DNA of 64,000 nt, taken from the NCBI RefSeq assembly GCF_002165375.2, contig NZ_CP032134.1:1302001-1366000 (forward strand), in the 5' to 3' direction. The notes under the pieces were generated by a model. The model had not been told where the DNA came from, ran no database searches, and saw only the letters and a program-made list of their open reading frames with translations. The position numbers were made by a program, and so were the translations under genes. The DNA is from Acinetobacter chinensis (GTDB taxonomy: Bacteria; Pseudomonadota; Gammaproteobacteria; Pseudomonadales; Moraxellaceae). Positions 36,061 to 47,001 of the stretch are shown piece after piece (within the stretch, counting starts at the first letter, position 1; each line of letters opens with the position of its first letter).

Positions 36061-38274
36061 ATGACAAGAATTGTAGTGGCTTCCAAGCAAAAAATGAGTC
36101 TGTTGCAGGATACACAGGCTGGAAGCGTGGTTCTGGAACAGCCATCCATTATTCAGATTGGAATAGCAAAAGAAAATATTTCCTCAATGGTTCGTTCAGG
36201 TAACAGTCTTCAGATTACCCTGAAAAATGGTGAAAAAATTGTCCTGGAAAATTTCTTTACTGAAAATGGAAGTCCTCACTCACTGGCATTCCCTGATAAA
36301 TCAGGGAAATTTTTGGTTGCGGAGTTTGATGAAGCAGGCAAGCTGATTAAATATAATCCTGTAGATCATCTGAGTCAGCTGGGCAGCTCGATAAACAGTA
36401 CAGGATTGACTGAAACTCAGCAGACCGCTGTTGTCACTGATGGTGTGGATGACGGTGGAATCGCGTGGTCGTCGGTATTAAAAACAGGACTGGCTGTACT
36501 GGGGGCAGAAGCGGTTTACCTTGTTGCATTTGATAAAGATGATGACAAAGATAAAGACAACACAAATGTAGATCTGACACCACCTGCTGCTCCTGTCGCT
36601 GCTCTGGATACTGATGGAAAAGTAATGTCTGGTACAGCAGAGGTGGGTTCAACAGTCTATGTAAAAGATCTGCAGGGAAATATTCTTGGTCAGGCGGTTG
36701 CAGACAGTACCGGCAAATATGAAATTAAGCTGGATAAGGCTGTTACAGATGGCGCTAAGGTTATTGTTACAGCTAAAGACCAGGCAGGAAATGAGTCAAA
36801 ACAAACTGTTGTGACAGGCACTAAAGATACTGTCAGTCCAGATAAAGCCCAGGCGCAGGCGAGTGACAGTGGTTCAATTGTCACAGGTAAAGCTGAAGTT
36901 GGGGCAAAAATATATGTCTATGGTCCAGATGGTAAAACTGTGATTGGTGGACCTGTCACAGTGGCGAGTGATGGAAAGTTTTCCGTAACGGTAACTCCTG
37001 CACTGAAAGCCGGTGAAAAAGGAACGGTGGTCGTAGAAGATGGCGCTGGTAACAGATCTGAGGCTGCTGAAGTGGAAGTTGGAAAGGATACTTTACCACC
37101 CGATCAGCCAAAAGTGACCGTCAGTGACAAAGGTGATCTGATTAAAGGGATTGTGGAGGCTGGAGCAAAAGTAAAAGTAATGGATGCAGCGGGTAAAGTC
37201 ATTGGGGAGGCAACAGCGGATAACCAGGGTAATTTTACAGTGACACTGAATCCGCCACTGACCGATAAAGCAAAAGGTACAGTTGTTGTTGAGGATGCAG
37301 CAGGTAATCAGTCCAAATCAATGGAAGTGATTGCAGGTAAGGATAATATTGCCCCTGATGCGCCAGTAGCTGTGCTGAATGATGAAGGAACAATTGTAAC
37401 GGGTAAGGCAGAGCCAGGTAGCAAGATTGAGGTGCGAAGCAGTGCAGATGGTACTTTACTGGGTTATGCAGAAGTTAAAGATGATGGTACTTATACGCTT
37501 ACCTTATCCAAAGCTCTGACGGATAATACACTGGCAAAAGTCTATGCTTCAGATAAGTCTGGAAATCAGTCTTCAGCAACTGAAATTAAAGGCACCAAAG
37601 ATACAATTCCTCCTGGTAAAGTGGAAGAAGTAAAGGCGTATGATGATACAGGTTCAACAAAATTAAATATTGGAAATGATGGAAAAACCAAAGACAGTAC
37701 GCCAGTTTTTGAAGGCAAGGGTGAAGCGGGTGCAACGGTATACATTTATCAGGATGGAAAACCTGTTGCTTCTGTAAAAGTCGATGAAAATGGTAAATGG
37801 ACGTATACGACAGATGAATTGGCGCCTGGCAGTTATAGTTATACATTCAGACAGGTAGATAAATCAGGTTTGAATGGTCAGGAAAGTGATCCGTTTAAAT
37901 TTACTGTGGAATCTACTGTTAAAACAGCTGCACTTGAAAGTCATGATTCAGCTGTGTCCTCTGACCAGACTGCCGACACTGTAAATGATCAGAGTCTTGC
38001 CAAACTACTTAATGCTCCCGTTCCTGTTATGGACTCATTCAGCATCGCGGAAGATCAGAGCCCACTTAATTCTGAGACGCTCCAGATACAGCAGTTATTT
38101 AAAGACACTGCTTCTGGTTCAGATGCAGGTACGATAGATTTATCGACTGTATTGCCGGAAAATGCAATGGCAGCCAGTCAGGGTCAGTCAGCACCGACTC
38201 AGACAGAGCCTGTGACGGTCAGTATCAGGATTGATCTGAATGAGTTGCTGAATCAGAATATCCCTCTGATATAA
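36061..38274 (+). CDS. Bap-like surface protein with five Ig-like repeats (BLP2 type)
   Basis: A 737-residue protein. Residues 1-115 match the BapA-type prefix domain of large RTX-like adhesins. About 137-158 is a hydrophobic segment (LKTGLAVLGAEAVYLVAF), followed by an Asp/Lys linker. Then come five Ig-like domains of ~90 residues, each opened by a [TVLI]-[PS]-P-x-x-[PA] motif and holding GKA/GTAE-x-G-[AS] and DKSGNxS strands. The C-terminal ~130 residues are Ser/Gln-rich with TIDLSTVLPENA. Length and layout fit the short Bap-like protein BLP2 described in Acinetobacter, linked to adhesion and biofilm. Secretion is probably by a type I system, not encoded here. Start ATG 36061 follows GAGGAT. 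Confidence 0.85.
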   Translation: MTRIVVASKQKMSLLQDTQAGSVVLEQPSIIQIGIAKENISSMVRSGNSLQITLKNGEKIVLENFFTENGSPHSLAFPDKSGKFLVAEFDEAGKLIKYNPVDHLSQLGSSINSTGLTETQQTAVVTDGVDDGGIAWSSVLKTGLAVLGAEAVYLVAFDKDDDKDKDNTNVDLTPPAAPVAALDTDGKVMSGTAEVGSTVYVKDLQGNILGQAVADSTGKYEIKLDKAVTDGAKVIVTAKDQAGNESKQTVVTGTKDTVSPDKAQAQASDSGSIVTGKAEVGAKIYVYGPDGKTVIGGPVTVASDGKFSVTVTPALKAGEKGTVVVEDGAGNRSEAAEVEVGKDTLPPDQPKVTVSDKGDLIKGIVEAGAKVKVMDAAGKVIGEATADNQGNFTVTLNPPLTDKAKGTVVVEDAAGNQSKSMEVIAGKDNIAPDAPVAVLNDEGTIVTGKAEPGSKIEVRSSADGTLLGYAEVKDDGTYTLTLSKALTDNTLAKVYASDKSGNQSSATEIKGTKDTIPPGKVEEVKAYDDTGSTKLNIGNDGKTKDSTPVFEGKGEAGATVYIYQDGKPVASVKVDENGKWTYTTDELAPGSYSYTFRQVDKSGLNGQESDPFKFTVESTVKTAALESHDSAVSSDQTADTVNDQSLAKLLNAPVPVMDSFSIAEDQSPLNSETLQIQQLFKDTASGSDAGTIDLSTVLPENAMAASQGQSAPTQTEPVTVSIRIDLNELLNQNIPLI

Positions 38275-38286
38275 GCGGAAACACAG

Positions 38287-38316
38287 AAAAGCACTTACTC
38301 TGTAGGTGCTTTTTTT
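38287..38316. terminator. Shared terminator of the Bap-like gene and DUF2238 gene
   Basis: A 12-bp stem with one wobble (AAAAGCACTTAC/GTAGGTGCTTTT), 3-nt loop and T run, 12 nt after the Bap-like stop. It overlaps the stop of the convergent minus-strand gene. Confidence 0.88.
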
Positions 38317-38927
38317 ATGAGCATATAAATGCCTGTAATGATTGCACCAATGGTTGCCAGGAACATATCTTTATGAGCATCCCAGATATCACCTTGCTGA
38401 CCGTTATAGTTTTCAGCTTCTTCAGGGGATAAACCAATGGCGATCCACCATTCAATCCATTCATAAAACAAACTGCTTGCCATGACAAACTGAATAATTA
38501 ATAAAAATAATACTTTGGGTTTTAAACTGGGCAGCCAGACCTGGAACAGGCGATAGAAAAATGGGTAAAGGAATAGCCCGTAGAAGAAATGGACAAAGCG
38601 GTCGAACATATTGCGTGTCCAGCCCATGGCTTGATTTAAATCAAAACCGAAGTATTTGATTGCCCAGTCATTATAAGGCACATAGGAATACAGGTAATGC
38701 GCTGCGATGACGTGAATGAGTAAAAAACCAGTATACAGTGCAAATGAAGAAAAACTCAGTCCGATTTTTTTTAAGCAGTAAAACAGGGCAATGAGCATCA
38801 GTACTGTGCCGACTTGATGCAACAGATAAGATTGAAATTCCAGGGGATTGATGCTGGCTAAAATAATCGCGATTGCGAGTACGGCAAGAACCAGCCAGTG
38901 TTTTTGAGTGAGAGAATGATAAATCAT
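38295..38927 (-). CDS. DUF2238 (YjdF-like) membrane protein
   Basis: A 210-residue inner-membrane protein with about six helices. It has the family pattern YSYVPYNDW, MFDRFVHFFYG and SSLFYEWIEWW, followed by GDIWDAHKDMFLATIGA. The acidic and His residues in the FDRxxH and WDxxKD motifs are conserved across DUF2238 and suggest a metal site or catalytic role, but no function is established. I chose the ATG at 38927 (MIYHSLTQK); the longer frame from 38975 starts with a polar stretch that does not fit the family. Confidence 0.82.
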   Translation of the reverse strand: MIYHSLTQKHWLVLAVLAIAIILASINPLEFQSYLLHQVGTVLMLIALFYCLKKIGLSFSSFALYTGFLLIHVIAAHYLYSYVPYNDWAIKYFGFDLNQAMGWTRNMFDRFVHFFYGLFLYPFFYRLFQVWLPSLKPKVLFLLIIQFVMASSLFYEWIEWWIAIGLSPEEAENYNGQQGDIWDAHKDMFLATIGAIITGIYMLIKKAPTE

Positions 38928-39138
38928 TAAGTCTTTTTTCTTAAATTTATTACAGATATTGTAATCAAAATGCAAAAAAATGCGAAGTCAAAACACTGTG
39001 ACTGATGCTTGATTTAATTCCAGACAGATGATCATTTCAGAGCTGAGCAGTAAATGGATCAGGTGTTTTAACTGATAAATCAGGATATTTACAGATTAAA
39101 TCCGCTAAACTGTATTTTTAAAATTTTAGAGATCAGGC

Positions 39139-39384
39139 ATGGCGGTGATTGAGGCATTTGAGGCGAAGCAAAATTGTTATTTTAATTATGATTTTGAAGA
39201 ACTGTATCAATTGACAGATGACTTTCCTGAAGAGCTTTATGTGTCCTTACGTGGAATGCTGTATCGGCATGAGATTCAATATCCTGATACGACGTATTAT
39301 ATTTATTTCAGTGATATTTTGACGGGTGAGGAGCTTAAGAAAATGAAGGCGGATTGGAAGCGTTATTGTCCGATATCTGAATAA
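39139..39384 (+). CDS. Hypothetical protein, 81 aa
   Basis: A small acidic, Tyr-rich protein (FNYDFEELYQLTDDFPEELY ... DTTYYIYFSDI) that I do not recognise. There is no signal peptide or membrane segment. ATG 39139 follows TTAGAGA, a fair ribosome site. It stands alone; a repeat element follows directly after its stop. Confidence 0.6.
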   Translation: MAVIEAFEAKQNCYFNYDFEELYQLTDDFPEELYVSLRGMLYRHEIQYPDTTYYIYFSDILTGEELKKMKADWKRYCPISE

Positions 39385-39398
39385 AAATTATAGATGTA

Positions 39399-39418
39399 AA
39401 AAAACGAAGCCTAAGCTT
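39399..39418. repeat. Left copy of a 20-bp direct repeat
   Basis: This 20-mer is identical to 39605-39624. The right copy is the left arm plus loop of the purB terminator; this left copy lacks the completing right arm and continues TTTGATG instead. The two copies bracket the palindromic element. Confidence 0.85.
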
Positions 39419-39458
39419 TGATGCTGATCAGTTAAGCAAAATGATTGGATAGATTCCT

Positions 39459-39593
39459 AAATCTCCCCTCTTGTGAAGCTAGCTTCTCATCTTTGAAAAA
39501 GAGGGGAACTTCTTGTAACTAAAATAATTTTTAGTATTGAAAAGCCCCCTCCTTTGGAAAAGGTGAGGAACATGTTCCGCAAGGGGAGGATTT
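39459..39593. repeat. 135-bp imperfect palindrome, REP/BIME-like or MITE-like element
   Basis: Two related ~55-bp units lie in inverted orientation around 39526. Unit A (39459-39515) starts AAATCTCCCCTCTTG, holds a self-complementary GAAGCTAGCTTC and ends in AAGAGGGGAACTTCTTG. Unit B (39593-39539 read on the minus strand) starts AAATCCTCCCCTTG, holds GGAACATGTTCC and ends in GGAGGGGGCTTTTC. A perfect ACTAAAA/TTTTAGT repeat (39518-39535) forms the centre. C-rich and G-rich units of this sort are typical of bacterial intergenic palindromic repeats. No ORF is present. Confidence 0.75.
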
Positions 39594-39604
39594 AAAAAGC
39601 CAAT

Positions 39605-39636
39605 AAAAAACGAAGCCTAAGCTTCGTTTTTTTACT
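39605..39636 (-). terminator. Terminator of purB
   Basis: Perfect stem AAAAAACGAAGC/GCTTCGTTTTTT with a CTAA loop, 16 nt past the purB stop on the minus strand. Its first 20 nt are the right copy of the direct repeat found at 39399. Confidence 0.92.
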
Positions 39637-39651
39637 TTAAGCAAATTTAGA

Positions 39652-41049
<1,398 letters not shown>

Positions 41050-41092
41050 TTAAACATTGGAATTAAACGTAAAGTAATTTGTGTCATGGTGG

Positions 41093-41824
41093 TCAGACCA
41101 CCTGATACTGCAGGCGAGCTAAATCCTGAATATCCTGAAGAAGTTTGCGCTTACTGAAAATCATGCCCCAGGAGCTTCCTCCCAGCTGACGCCATAAATG
41201 CGCCATTTGCAGACCAGTGAAAAGAGATGCGCGAATCCGGTTGGTATGAGAGCTGTCTTTAAAGGCTTCTGCATTCCCCCGAACCATAATCCGAGGGTTA
41301 ATCTGTCCAGCAGTCTCGACATAAGTCTGAGCCAGATTGGCAATAATGCTTGGATGTAAATAATTATTATCAAAAAAAGACAGCTGCTTCAGAATTTTTT
41401 GTTGAGACTGTTCAATGATTTTGACAAATTCCGGATTGCTGTAGACTTTCTTTTCAAGCTGCAGCAAAGCCATGGCATATGACATTGGCAGTTTGGTGTT
41501 TGCAAGTTTAGGCAGTCTGGATTTTGGTGATACGGTAAATGGTTCGTTAATGCTGCTTTCCAGTGTTTTTAATCCAAGGGAAATATCGGCTAACTGGGTA
41601 AAGAAATCCAGGGTCTGGCAGGAGCATTTGCCTGCTGGACGGATATTCAGGCTGGCTTTGATCAGCTGTTCCAGATAAAAATTTCCACTTTCACCAATAC
41701 TTTGTCTGCCTGTCAGTGCAGTCATATGAGTCAGTTGAGTGGCCTGAAATACACCTGCCAGTGCCAGCGCCCGATTCTGACGCGGGTTTAAAGTCTGAGG
41801 CTGTTGAAAGGGCAACTCAACCAT
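41093..41824 (-). CDS. hflD: High frequency lysogenization protein HflD homologue
   Basis: A 243-residue helical protein of the HflD (YcfC) family. In E. coli, HflD binds phage lambda CII and speeds its loss, but its normal cellular role is unclear. Supporting patterns are [15 protein letters not shown] near the N-terminus, [21 protein letters not shown] and FSKRKLL near the end. The position between mnmA and purB is the conserved location. The gap to mnmA is 31 nt. Confidence 0.92.
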   Translation of the reverse strand: MVELPFQQPQTLNPRQNRALALAGVFQATQLTHMTALTGRQSIGESGNFYLEQLIKASLNIRPAGKCSCQTLDFFTQLADISLGLKTLESSINEPFTVSPKSRLPKLANTKLPMSYAMALLQLEKKVYSNPEFVKIIEQSQQKILKQLSFFDNNYLHPSIIANLAQTYVETAGQINPRIMVRGNAEAFKDSSHTNRIRASLFTGLQMAHLWRQLGGSSWGMIFSKRKLLQDIQDLARLQYQVV

Positions 41825-41855
41825 GCCTGGATTCCTTTAGAAAATGGATTGCAGA

Positions 41856-43004
41856 TTATTCAAGAAAGTCTGGTTTTGGAGCATTGGTATGATGAATCAC
41901 ACCACCACCCAGACAGACTTCACCATCATAAAACACAACACTCTGACCTGGTGTGACAGCACGTTGCGGTTCATCAAATTCTACACGGACACCATTTGGG
42001 GTATCTGCATCTTTATAAATTGTACAACGCTGATCATCCTGGCGGTAACGGGTTTTTGCCGTGCATCGGAAACCTGCTTCAGAAATGTCCTGTTCACCAG
42101 CAACCCAGTCGATGGCTTCTGACCATAAAATAGTACTTTGCATAAGCGGGTGTTCATGCCCCTGACCGACAACTAAACGGTTACCTTCGATATCTTTATG
42201 CAGTACAAACCAGGCGCCTTCTTCAGCACCTTTTAAACCGCCAATACCAATACCACCACGCTGACCGAGCGTATAGTACATTAAACCGTGATGATCACCA
42301 ATGACTTTACCTGTATCCAGTACGATTTTACCAGGTTGAGCGGGCAGATACTGTTTTAAGAAATCATTAAAGCGACGTTCACCAATAAAACAGATACCCG
42401 TTGAGTCTTTTTTCTTAGCAGTGACTAACCCGAGTTCTTCAGCTATTTTCCGTACCTGAGGTTTTTCAATTTCACCGACAGGGAACAGCGTTTTATTGAT
42501 TTCACGACCATGTACGGCATGCAGGAAATAGGTTTGGTCTTTGTTATTGTCTACGCCACGCAGTAAAGGTGCATACTCTTCATCACGTGAATTGGTCGCA
42601 GTTTCACCACGGCGGCAGTAGTGACCAGTCGCAATAAAATCTGCACCTAAGTTCACAGCGTGATCCAGGAAAGCACGGAATTTGATTTCTTTGTTACAGA
42701 GGATATCAGGGTTAGGTGTACGACCAGCGGCATATTCTGCAAGGAAGTGCTCGAATACACGATCCCAGTATTCCATCGCAAAATTTGCAGTATGCAGTTT
42801 AATACCGATCTTATCGCAGACAGCCTGTGCATCGGCAAGGTCATCCATTGCCGTGCAGTATTCCGTGCCGTCATCTTCTTCCCAGTTTTTCATGAAAAGA
42901 CCTTCAACGTGATAACCCTGTTGAAGTAAAAGTGCAGCAGAAACAGACGAATCTACACCACCAGACATACCGACGATGACACGTTGTTGCATAGGATCAG
43001 GCAT
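41856..43004 (-). CDS. mnmA: tRNA-specific 2-thiouridylase MnmA
   Basis: MnmA (382 aa) adds sulfur to C2 of the wobble uridine in tRNA-Lys, -Glu and -Gln. Motifs in order: PP-loop [10 protein letters not shown] (about 11-20), the catalytic Cys in [10 protein letters not shown], and the second, persulfide-carrying Cys in [12 protein letters not shown]. The C-terminal beta barrel ends the protein. The start at 43004 overlaps the end of the Nudix gene; an internal ATG at 42992 is also possible. It is part of the nudJ-mnmA-hflD-purB cluster. Confidence 0.97.
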   Translation of the reverse strand: MPDPMQQRVIVGMSGGVDSSVSAALLLQQGYHVEGLFMKNWEEDDGTEYCTAMDDLADAQAVCDKIGIKLHTANFAMEYWDRVFEHFLAEYAAGRTPNPDILCNKEIKFRAFLDHAVNLGADFIATGHYCRRGETATNSRDEEYAPLLRGVDNNKDQTYFLHAVHGREINKTLFPVGEIEKPQVRKIAEELGLVTAKKKDSTGICFIGERRFNDFLKQYLPAQPGKIVLDTGKVIGDHHGLMYYTLGQRGGIGIGGLKGAEEGAWFVLHKDIEGNRLVVGQGHEHPLMQSTILWSEAIDWVAGEQDISEAGFRCTAKTRYRQDDQRCTIYKDADTPNGVRVEFDEPQRAVTPGQSVVFYDGEVCLGGGVIHHTNAPKPDFLE

Positions 43005-43482
43005 CCAGATTTGAAATTAAAGGAGAGTTTTGGTGCTCATAAACGAGCGAAAGCGGGTATTTTTGCCCAGAAAGTGCATCTTGTACAGCCTTAATCACCA
43101 ATGGACTGCGGGCACGGGCTGTTTCAAGTAATTCTTCGAGTGTCATCCACTTTGGACCTACGATTCCTGTATCGAGTTCAGCTTCCGGAAAATATTCCAG
43201 AACATGAGCCAGAAAACAGAATCTGAAATAGGTACGGTCAGGAAACATAGGCGGGGTATAGGTATAAATACCAAGCAGTGAATCTATTTCTACCGCATGT
43301 CCCGTTTCTTCCATCGTTTCACGGATTGCAGCCTGAATAACGGATTCACCACATTCAACATGACCTGCCGGCTGATTAAATACAGTATGCGTCACACCTT
43401 CTGTATGTTCTTCTACAAAAAGAAATTTTCCATCTCTTTCAACAACAGTTGCGACAGTAACGTGAGGCGTCCAGGAGGTCAT
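42997..43482 (-). CDS. nudJ: Nudix hydrolase, NudJ-like
   Basis: A 161-residue Nudix phosphohydrolase with the complete box [23 protein letters not shown]. coli NudJ hydrolyses HMP diphosphate and nucleoside tri- and diphosphates. The location directly upstream of mnmA, with an 8-nt overlap, matches nudJ. I chose the ATG at 43482 ([11 protein letters not shown]); a GTG three codons earlier is the longer alternative. Confidence 0.92.
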   Translation of the reverse strand: MTSWTPHVTVATVVERDGKFLFVEEHTEGVTHTVFNQPAGHVECGESVIQAAIRETMEETGHAVEIDSLLGIYTYTPPMFPDRTYFRFCFLAHVLEYFPEAELDTGIVGPKWMTLEELLETARARSPLVIKAVQDALSGQKYPLSLVYEHQNSPLISNLDA

Positions 43483-43684
43483 AACCAGCACCGTGGGAAG
43501 TAAAGCGCTATTCTACAAAATTTTGGAGGTGGTGGCTATGACGCTCTATTTTTTCTTTGATTTTGTGCTCAGATACTGTCTGGCGGATTTTAAAGTGAAT
43601 ATGAATAACTGATAATTTTTCTTGTAAATGGAAATAATTCTTATTTAAATAAACTGCAATGCAGAAATGAATAGAGATGAGTCC

Positions 43685-44599
43685 GTGAAAAAGCTTTTTT
43701 TGTCTGTACTGGGAGCAGTTTTGATTTCAGCTTCTCCGAATATTACTTTCGCCAAACCTGAGATTAAGCCACTTGCACCTAATATCGCTGAGACTGGTTC
43801 TGAGTATTACCGTTTCAGTATAAAGACTTTTGAATCTACTGATAAAAAACGGAAGTACAGAGTCTGGTTGGGTATACCGACTCAGCTGAATCCTTTACAA
43901 CAAAAAGAGGGTTATCTGTACAGATCAGTATTTATGCTGGATGGTAATGCTGCAATGTCTCACCTGGATGATCAGATACTGAAAAAATTAAGCGAGCGGG
44001 ATGCACCTGTGCTTGTTGCTATAGGGTATGAAACTAATCTTCCTTTCGAAACCGTTTCACGTGCTCTAGATTATACTCCGGCAGATTTAAGGACAGGACT
44101 ACCTGCGGCAGATCCACGTTCTCCTCAGAGAATGAGTGGTGGAAGTTCAGAATTTAAAAAGATAATAACCGAGAAAATTTCACCGTGGGTTGAGCAACAG
44201 ATCAAACTTGATTCTTCACGCCGTGCGCTCTGGGGGCATTCTTATGGCGGATTGTTTGTGCTGGACAGTCTGTTGACAACAACCTATTTCAGTCATTATT
44301 TTGCAGCGAGTCCATCTTTATCGTGGGCAGATCAGCGGATGATACAGAAAATAGAAACGACAGCAGTTCCATTTCCTGAAAAAAAGCAGCTGTTACTGAT
44401 GGAGGGGGATATAACAACGCAAGTGGGAACGGTACAAAGCAGTAACTTTGATACGTCTAGTATTAATAATAATCGGAAAGTTTTGTCGAAGTTTAAAGTT
44501 CAGGGTGTAGATGCGAAATTTTTAATTTATCCTGACTTAAAACACGGTGAGATGTTTAAAGCTTCTTTGCTTGATGTTTTATTGAATCGATGGATGTGA
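43685..44599 (+). CDS. Secreted esterase of the IroE/YbbA-like alpha/beta hydrolase group
   Basis: A 304-residue exported hydrolase. Starting at GTG 43685 gives a classical signal peptide (KKLFLSVLGAVLISASPNITFA, cut before KPE); the ATG at 43667 would add six charged residues in front. The catalytic domain shows FMLDGNAAMS, VLVAIGYET, the nucleophile elbow GHSYGGLF and a late DLKHGEMF with the probable catalytic His. Relatives include siderophore esterases such as IroE and enterochelin esterases, so a role in iron-siderophore handling is possible. No siderophore genes lie nearby, so the substrate is open. Confidence 0.85.
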   Translation: MKKLFLSVLGAVLISASPNITFAKPEIKPLAPNIAETGSEYYRFSIKTFESTDKKRKYRVWLGIPTQLNPLQQKEGYLYRSVFMLDGNAAMSHLDDQILKKLSERDAPVLVAIGYETNLPFETVSRALDYTPADLRTGLPAADPRSPQRMSGGSSEFKKIITEKISPWVEQQIKLDSSRRALWGHSYGGLFVLDSLLTTTYFSHYFAASPSLSWADQRMIQKIETTAVPFPEKKQLLLMEGDITTQVGTVQSSNFDTSSINNNRKVLSKFKVQGVDAKFLIYPDLKHGEMFKASLLDVLLNRWM

Positions 44600-44962
44600 T
44601 TATTTGAGTCATCGGCTGAAATTTCATAATGCGGTCTAATATGGAAGTGAACTGGTATTGGATCTGGAATAATGAAGTAGAGCTATGAAACAATGTCTGA
44701 ATACAGGGTGTGGAATGTAAAAAATCAATGAAAATCCGTTCCAGTGCATGATTTAGTGGAATGGATTTACGTAAGATGTTGAGGGTGAAATTTAAGACTC
44801 TCCATAATAAGTATGATGTTAGCTACAGTTGGTTTAAAATATCTTTGATTAATGTGTAATAATAAAATGGTAGCTTAAAGATAATTAAATTATTCCGAGT
44901 AGAAATTTCCTCTTTTAGAATATACTCTCTTGTGGTCTTTAATAGACTATTCCTATTGATAG
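44600..44962. other. Gene-free stretch with one hairpin
   Basis: This region lies between the convergent esterase and serine hydrolase genes. It holds a 10-bp inverted repeat with one wobble (ATCCGTTCCA at 44734 and TGGAATGGAT at 44757-44766) and no T run. Otherwise I see nothing to annotate. The A+T content rises towards the serine hydrolase gene. Confidence 0.5.
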
Positions 44963-46276
44963 CTATATCTGACGTTCCTCCGTATAAATGAAAATAGAAT
45001 GAACTTGCATCAAATCCTTATCGAAGCTTGCATAAATTGTCATGACATTATTAACGCAATTAGCTTTGTAAACTCGATCGAAATGATTTCCATTCGGTTG
45101 ATTTTGGATTAATTTTAACTGGTTCAGTATTCCTTGTTTCTTCAATAAAATCGCGGCTTTGACTAAAGAGATACCATCAATATTTGTTTCAACTTTATCG
45201 GAAACACCATGATCAGCAATTTTTTCAATTTCTGTTACCAACTCCAAGGTCAGTAAAGGGAATTCATCATAAATTAAGCAGTCATTATTTCGTTTAAAGT
45301 TGGAATCATAACGTTCAGCGATACCATTCAAGATTTCTCCAACATTTGCATTACTTGAATTTGCAAGAACAGTAAAAGCTATATTGTCTTTTTCATATCG
45401 TAGAAATGCAGTACGAAAACCTTGCCATGATCCTTCGTGCCCGATTACTAACTGGTTATTTATGCTTTGAATATCCCATCCGAATCCGTAGGGATAACTC
45501 TGTCCATTATTTAGCTGCACTGGTGTCAATATTTGATCCCATGATTGTTGAGATAATATTCCTCGAGTAGAAATTATTGCATTCCATTTCAGGTAGTCTT
45601 CTAAAGACATATAGAGAGATCCTTCAGCTAATGTATTTGCTGAAGCTGATGTCCACTGTTGATTTTTTAATTCGCCATCAATGCTCTCGTAGCCAGCTGA
45701 ACGATTCATAACAATATCGGTATCACTCAATATTCGAGCCGTATGCATACTTGCAGGTTTAAAAATCCGCTCTTCAAGAATTTGCCAATACTTTAAATTG
45801 GCAACATTGTTAACAATGAAACCTAATATTGAGTAACCAGTATTACTATACGACCAGCGTGTACCTGCAGGGAAATCAATAGGGGTGGAGTAGTGTTGTT
45901 CAAGGTACTCTTCGTCAGAATATTCTTGTTTCACATCTATATCAGTAGCGCCTAAACCGGCAGTATGGGTGAGCAAATGTCGCAGAGTTATTGGTTGCCA
46001 ATCAGCAGGAGCGTTCGGTAAGTAATTTTTAATAGATTCATCAAGAATTAATTTTTTATCTTCTACAAGAATCATCACAGCCATTGCAGTAAACATTTTA
46101 CCAATGGATGCGGTTTGAAAAACTGTATTGGTTAGTACGGGAACATTGTGTTCAATATTCGATAAGCCATAACCTTTCAAATGTAATGGCTTACCATTTT
46201 TAAAGATACCAGCAGCAATTCCTGGTATCTTTTGGCGGTTTAATTCAGAATTGACAAAATCATCAACTTTATACAT
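44963..46276 (-). CDS. Serine hydrolase, class C beta-lactamase-like family
   Basis: A 437-residue member of the beta-lactamase/penicillin-binding-like family. Motifs are SIGK (Ser57, Lys60), YSN (Tyr143-Asn145) and a late HEGSWQGF (HxG, in place of KTG). The C-terminal ~110 residues form an extra domain. No signal peptide precedes the catalytic domain, so the protein is probably cytoplasmic. This argues against a resistance role; family members include esterases and D-amino-acid peptidases. The gene is visibly richer in A+T than its neighbours, with many AAA/AAT codons, as is the GNAT gene just upstream, suggesting joint acquisition. A GTG two codons earlier (46282) is an alternative start. 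Confidence 0.85.
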   Translation of the reverse strand: MYKVDDFVNSELNRQKIPGIAAGIFKNGKPLHLKGYGLSNIEHNVPVLTNTVFQTASIGKMFTAMAVMILVEDKKLILDESIKNYLPNAPADWQPITLRHLLTHTAGLGATDIDVKQEYSDEEYLEQHYSTPIDFPAGTRWSYSNTGYSILGFIVNNVANLKYWQILEERIFKPASMHTARILSDTDIVMNRSAGYESIDGELKNQQWTSASANTLAEGSLYMSLEDYLKWNAIISTRGILSQQSWDQILTPVQLNNGQSYPYGFGWDIQSINNQLVIGHEGSWQGFRTAFLRYEKDNIAFTVLANSSNANVGEILNGIAERYDSNFKRNNDCLIYDEFPLLTLELVTEIEKIADHGVSDKVETNIDGISLVKAAILLKKQGILNQLKLIQNQPNGNHFDRVYKANCVNNVMTIYASFDKDLMQVHSIFIYTEERQI

Positions 46277-46284
46277 GTTCACAC

Positions 46285-46734
46285 TTATAAATTTAGTTGA
46301 TAGTAGAGTTCTTCTTTTAGAATTTTACCTGTAAAGGTAAATCCAAAAGAAGTATATAATTTTTTAGCAATGATATTGTCATCATCAATCATGATGTTCA
46401 CGGTTTTAATACCATTAGACTTAAAAAATTCCAAAATGGCTGCAAATGATTGTCGGCCATATCCTTTTCCAAGATATTTATGGTCAATCATAAAGCGGCA
46501 AACTTCTACTTCCGTATCTTCGGGAGAGAACTGCTTATACATAAAAAATCCAATCAGAGTATCGTTACTGTATAAGGCTTTTGGCTTACACTCCGGATAG
46601 AATTTTGATTCTGTTAAAGAAATAGCATTACAACAAAGAAAATCTTCAAAGATTGTTCCTATACCATCTTTATTTCCTGTAAGTTCGCAGACATCAAAGC
46701 AGTTGTCTTTATCAATTTCACGTATTTCGATCAT
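46285..46734 (-). CDS. GNAT-family N-acetyltransferase
   Basis: A 149-residue acetyltransferase. The acetyl-CoA-binding motif A is visible: VCRFMIDHKYLGKGYGRQSFAAI (the R/Q-x-x-G-x-G/A loop lies in KGYGRQ), and the late segment IAKKLYTSFGFTFTGK is motif B. This pattern is close to the SpeG/RimI-like group; the substrate is unknown. The serine hydrolase gene follows within about 8 nt, so the two are co-transcribed. The gene is A+T-rich compared with the core genes around it. Confidence 0.87.
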   Translation of the reverse strand: MIEIREIDKDNCFDVCELTGNKDGIGTIFEDFLCCNAISLTESKFYPECKPKALYSNDTLIGFFMYKQFSPEDTEVEVCRFMIDHKYLGKGYGRQSFAAILEFFKSNGIKTVNIMIDDDNIIAKKLYTSFGFTFTGKILKEELYYQLNL

Positions 46735-47001
46735 AATAAAATTACTAAGTTTTCTTGAGATATAAAATAAACATCACACACATTTACAAAGCTGCATAAT
46801 TTAGCATGATTGACAATCAGTATACGACAGCACTGATGTTTATGACAAAAGTAAGACTGTATCTTATTATTCGTTTAAGTACTTTTTACAAGCAACTAAA
46901 TAGTAAATATCATTAAAATCTGACAATCATAGATATTTAAATAAGGATGCCTTGCGTACAGTATATTTATGCTTAGCTTAAATTTTTTATATGAAACAGA
47001 C

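Noticed and set aside
44963..46276. Possible beta-lactamase resistance gene
   Set aside because: The SxxK and YxN motifs are those of the wide serine-hydrolase family; no signal peptide for periplasmic export is visible and the third motif is HxG, so a resistance call is not supported.
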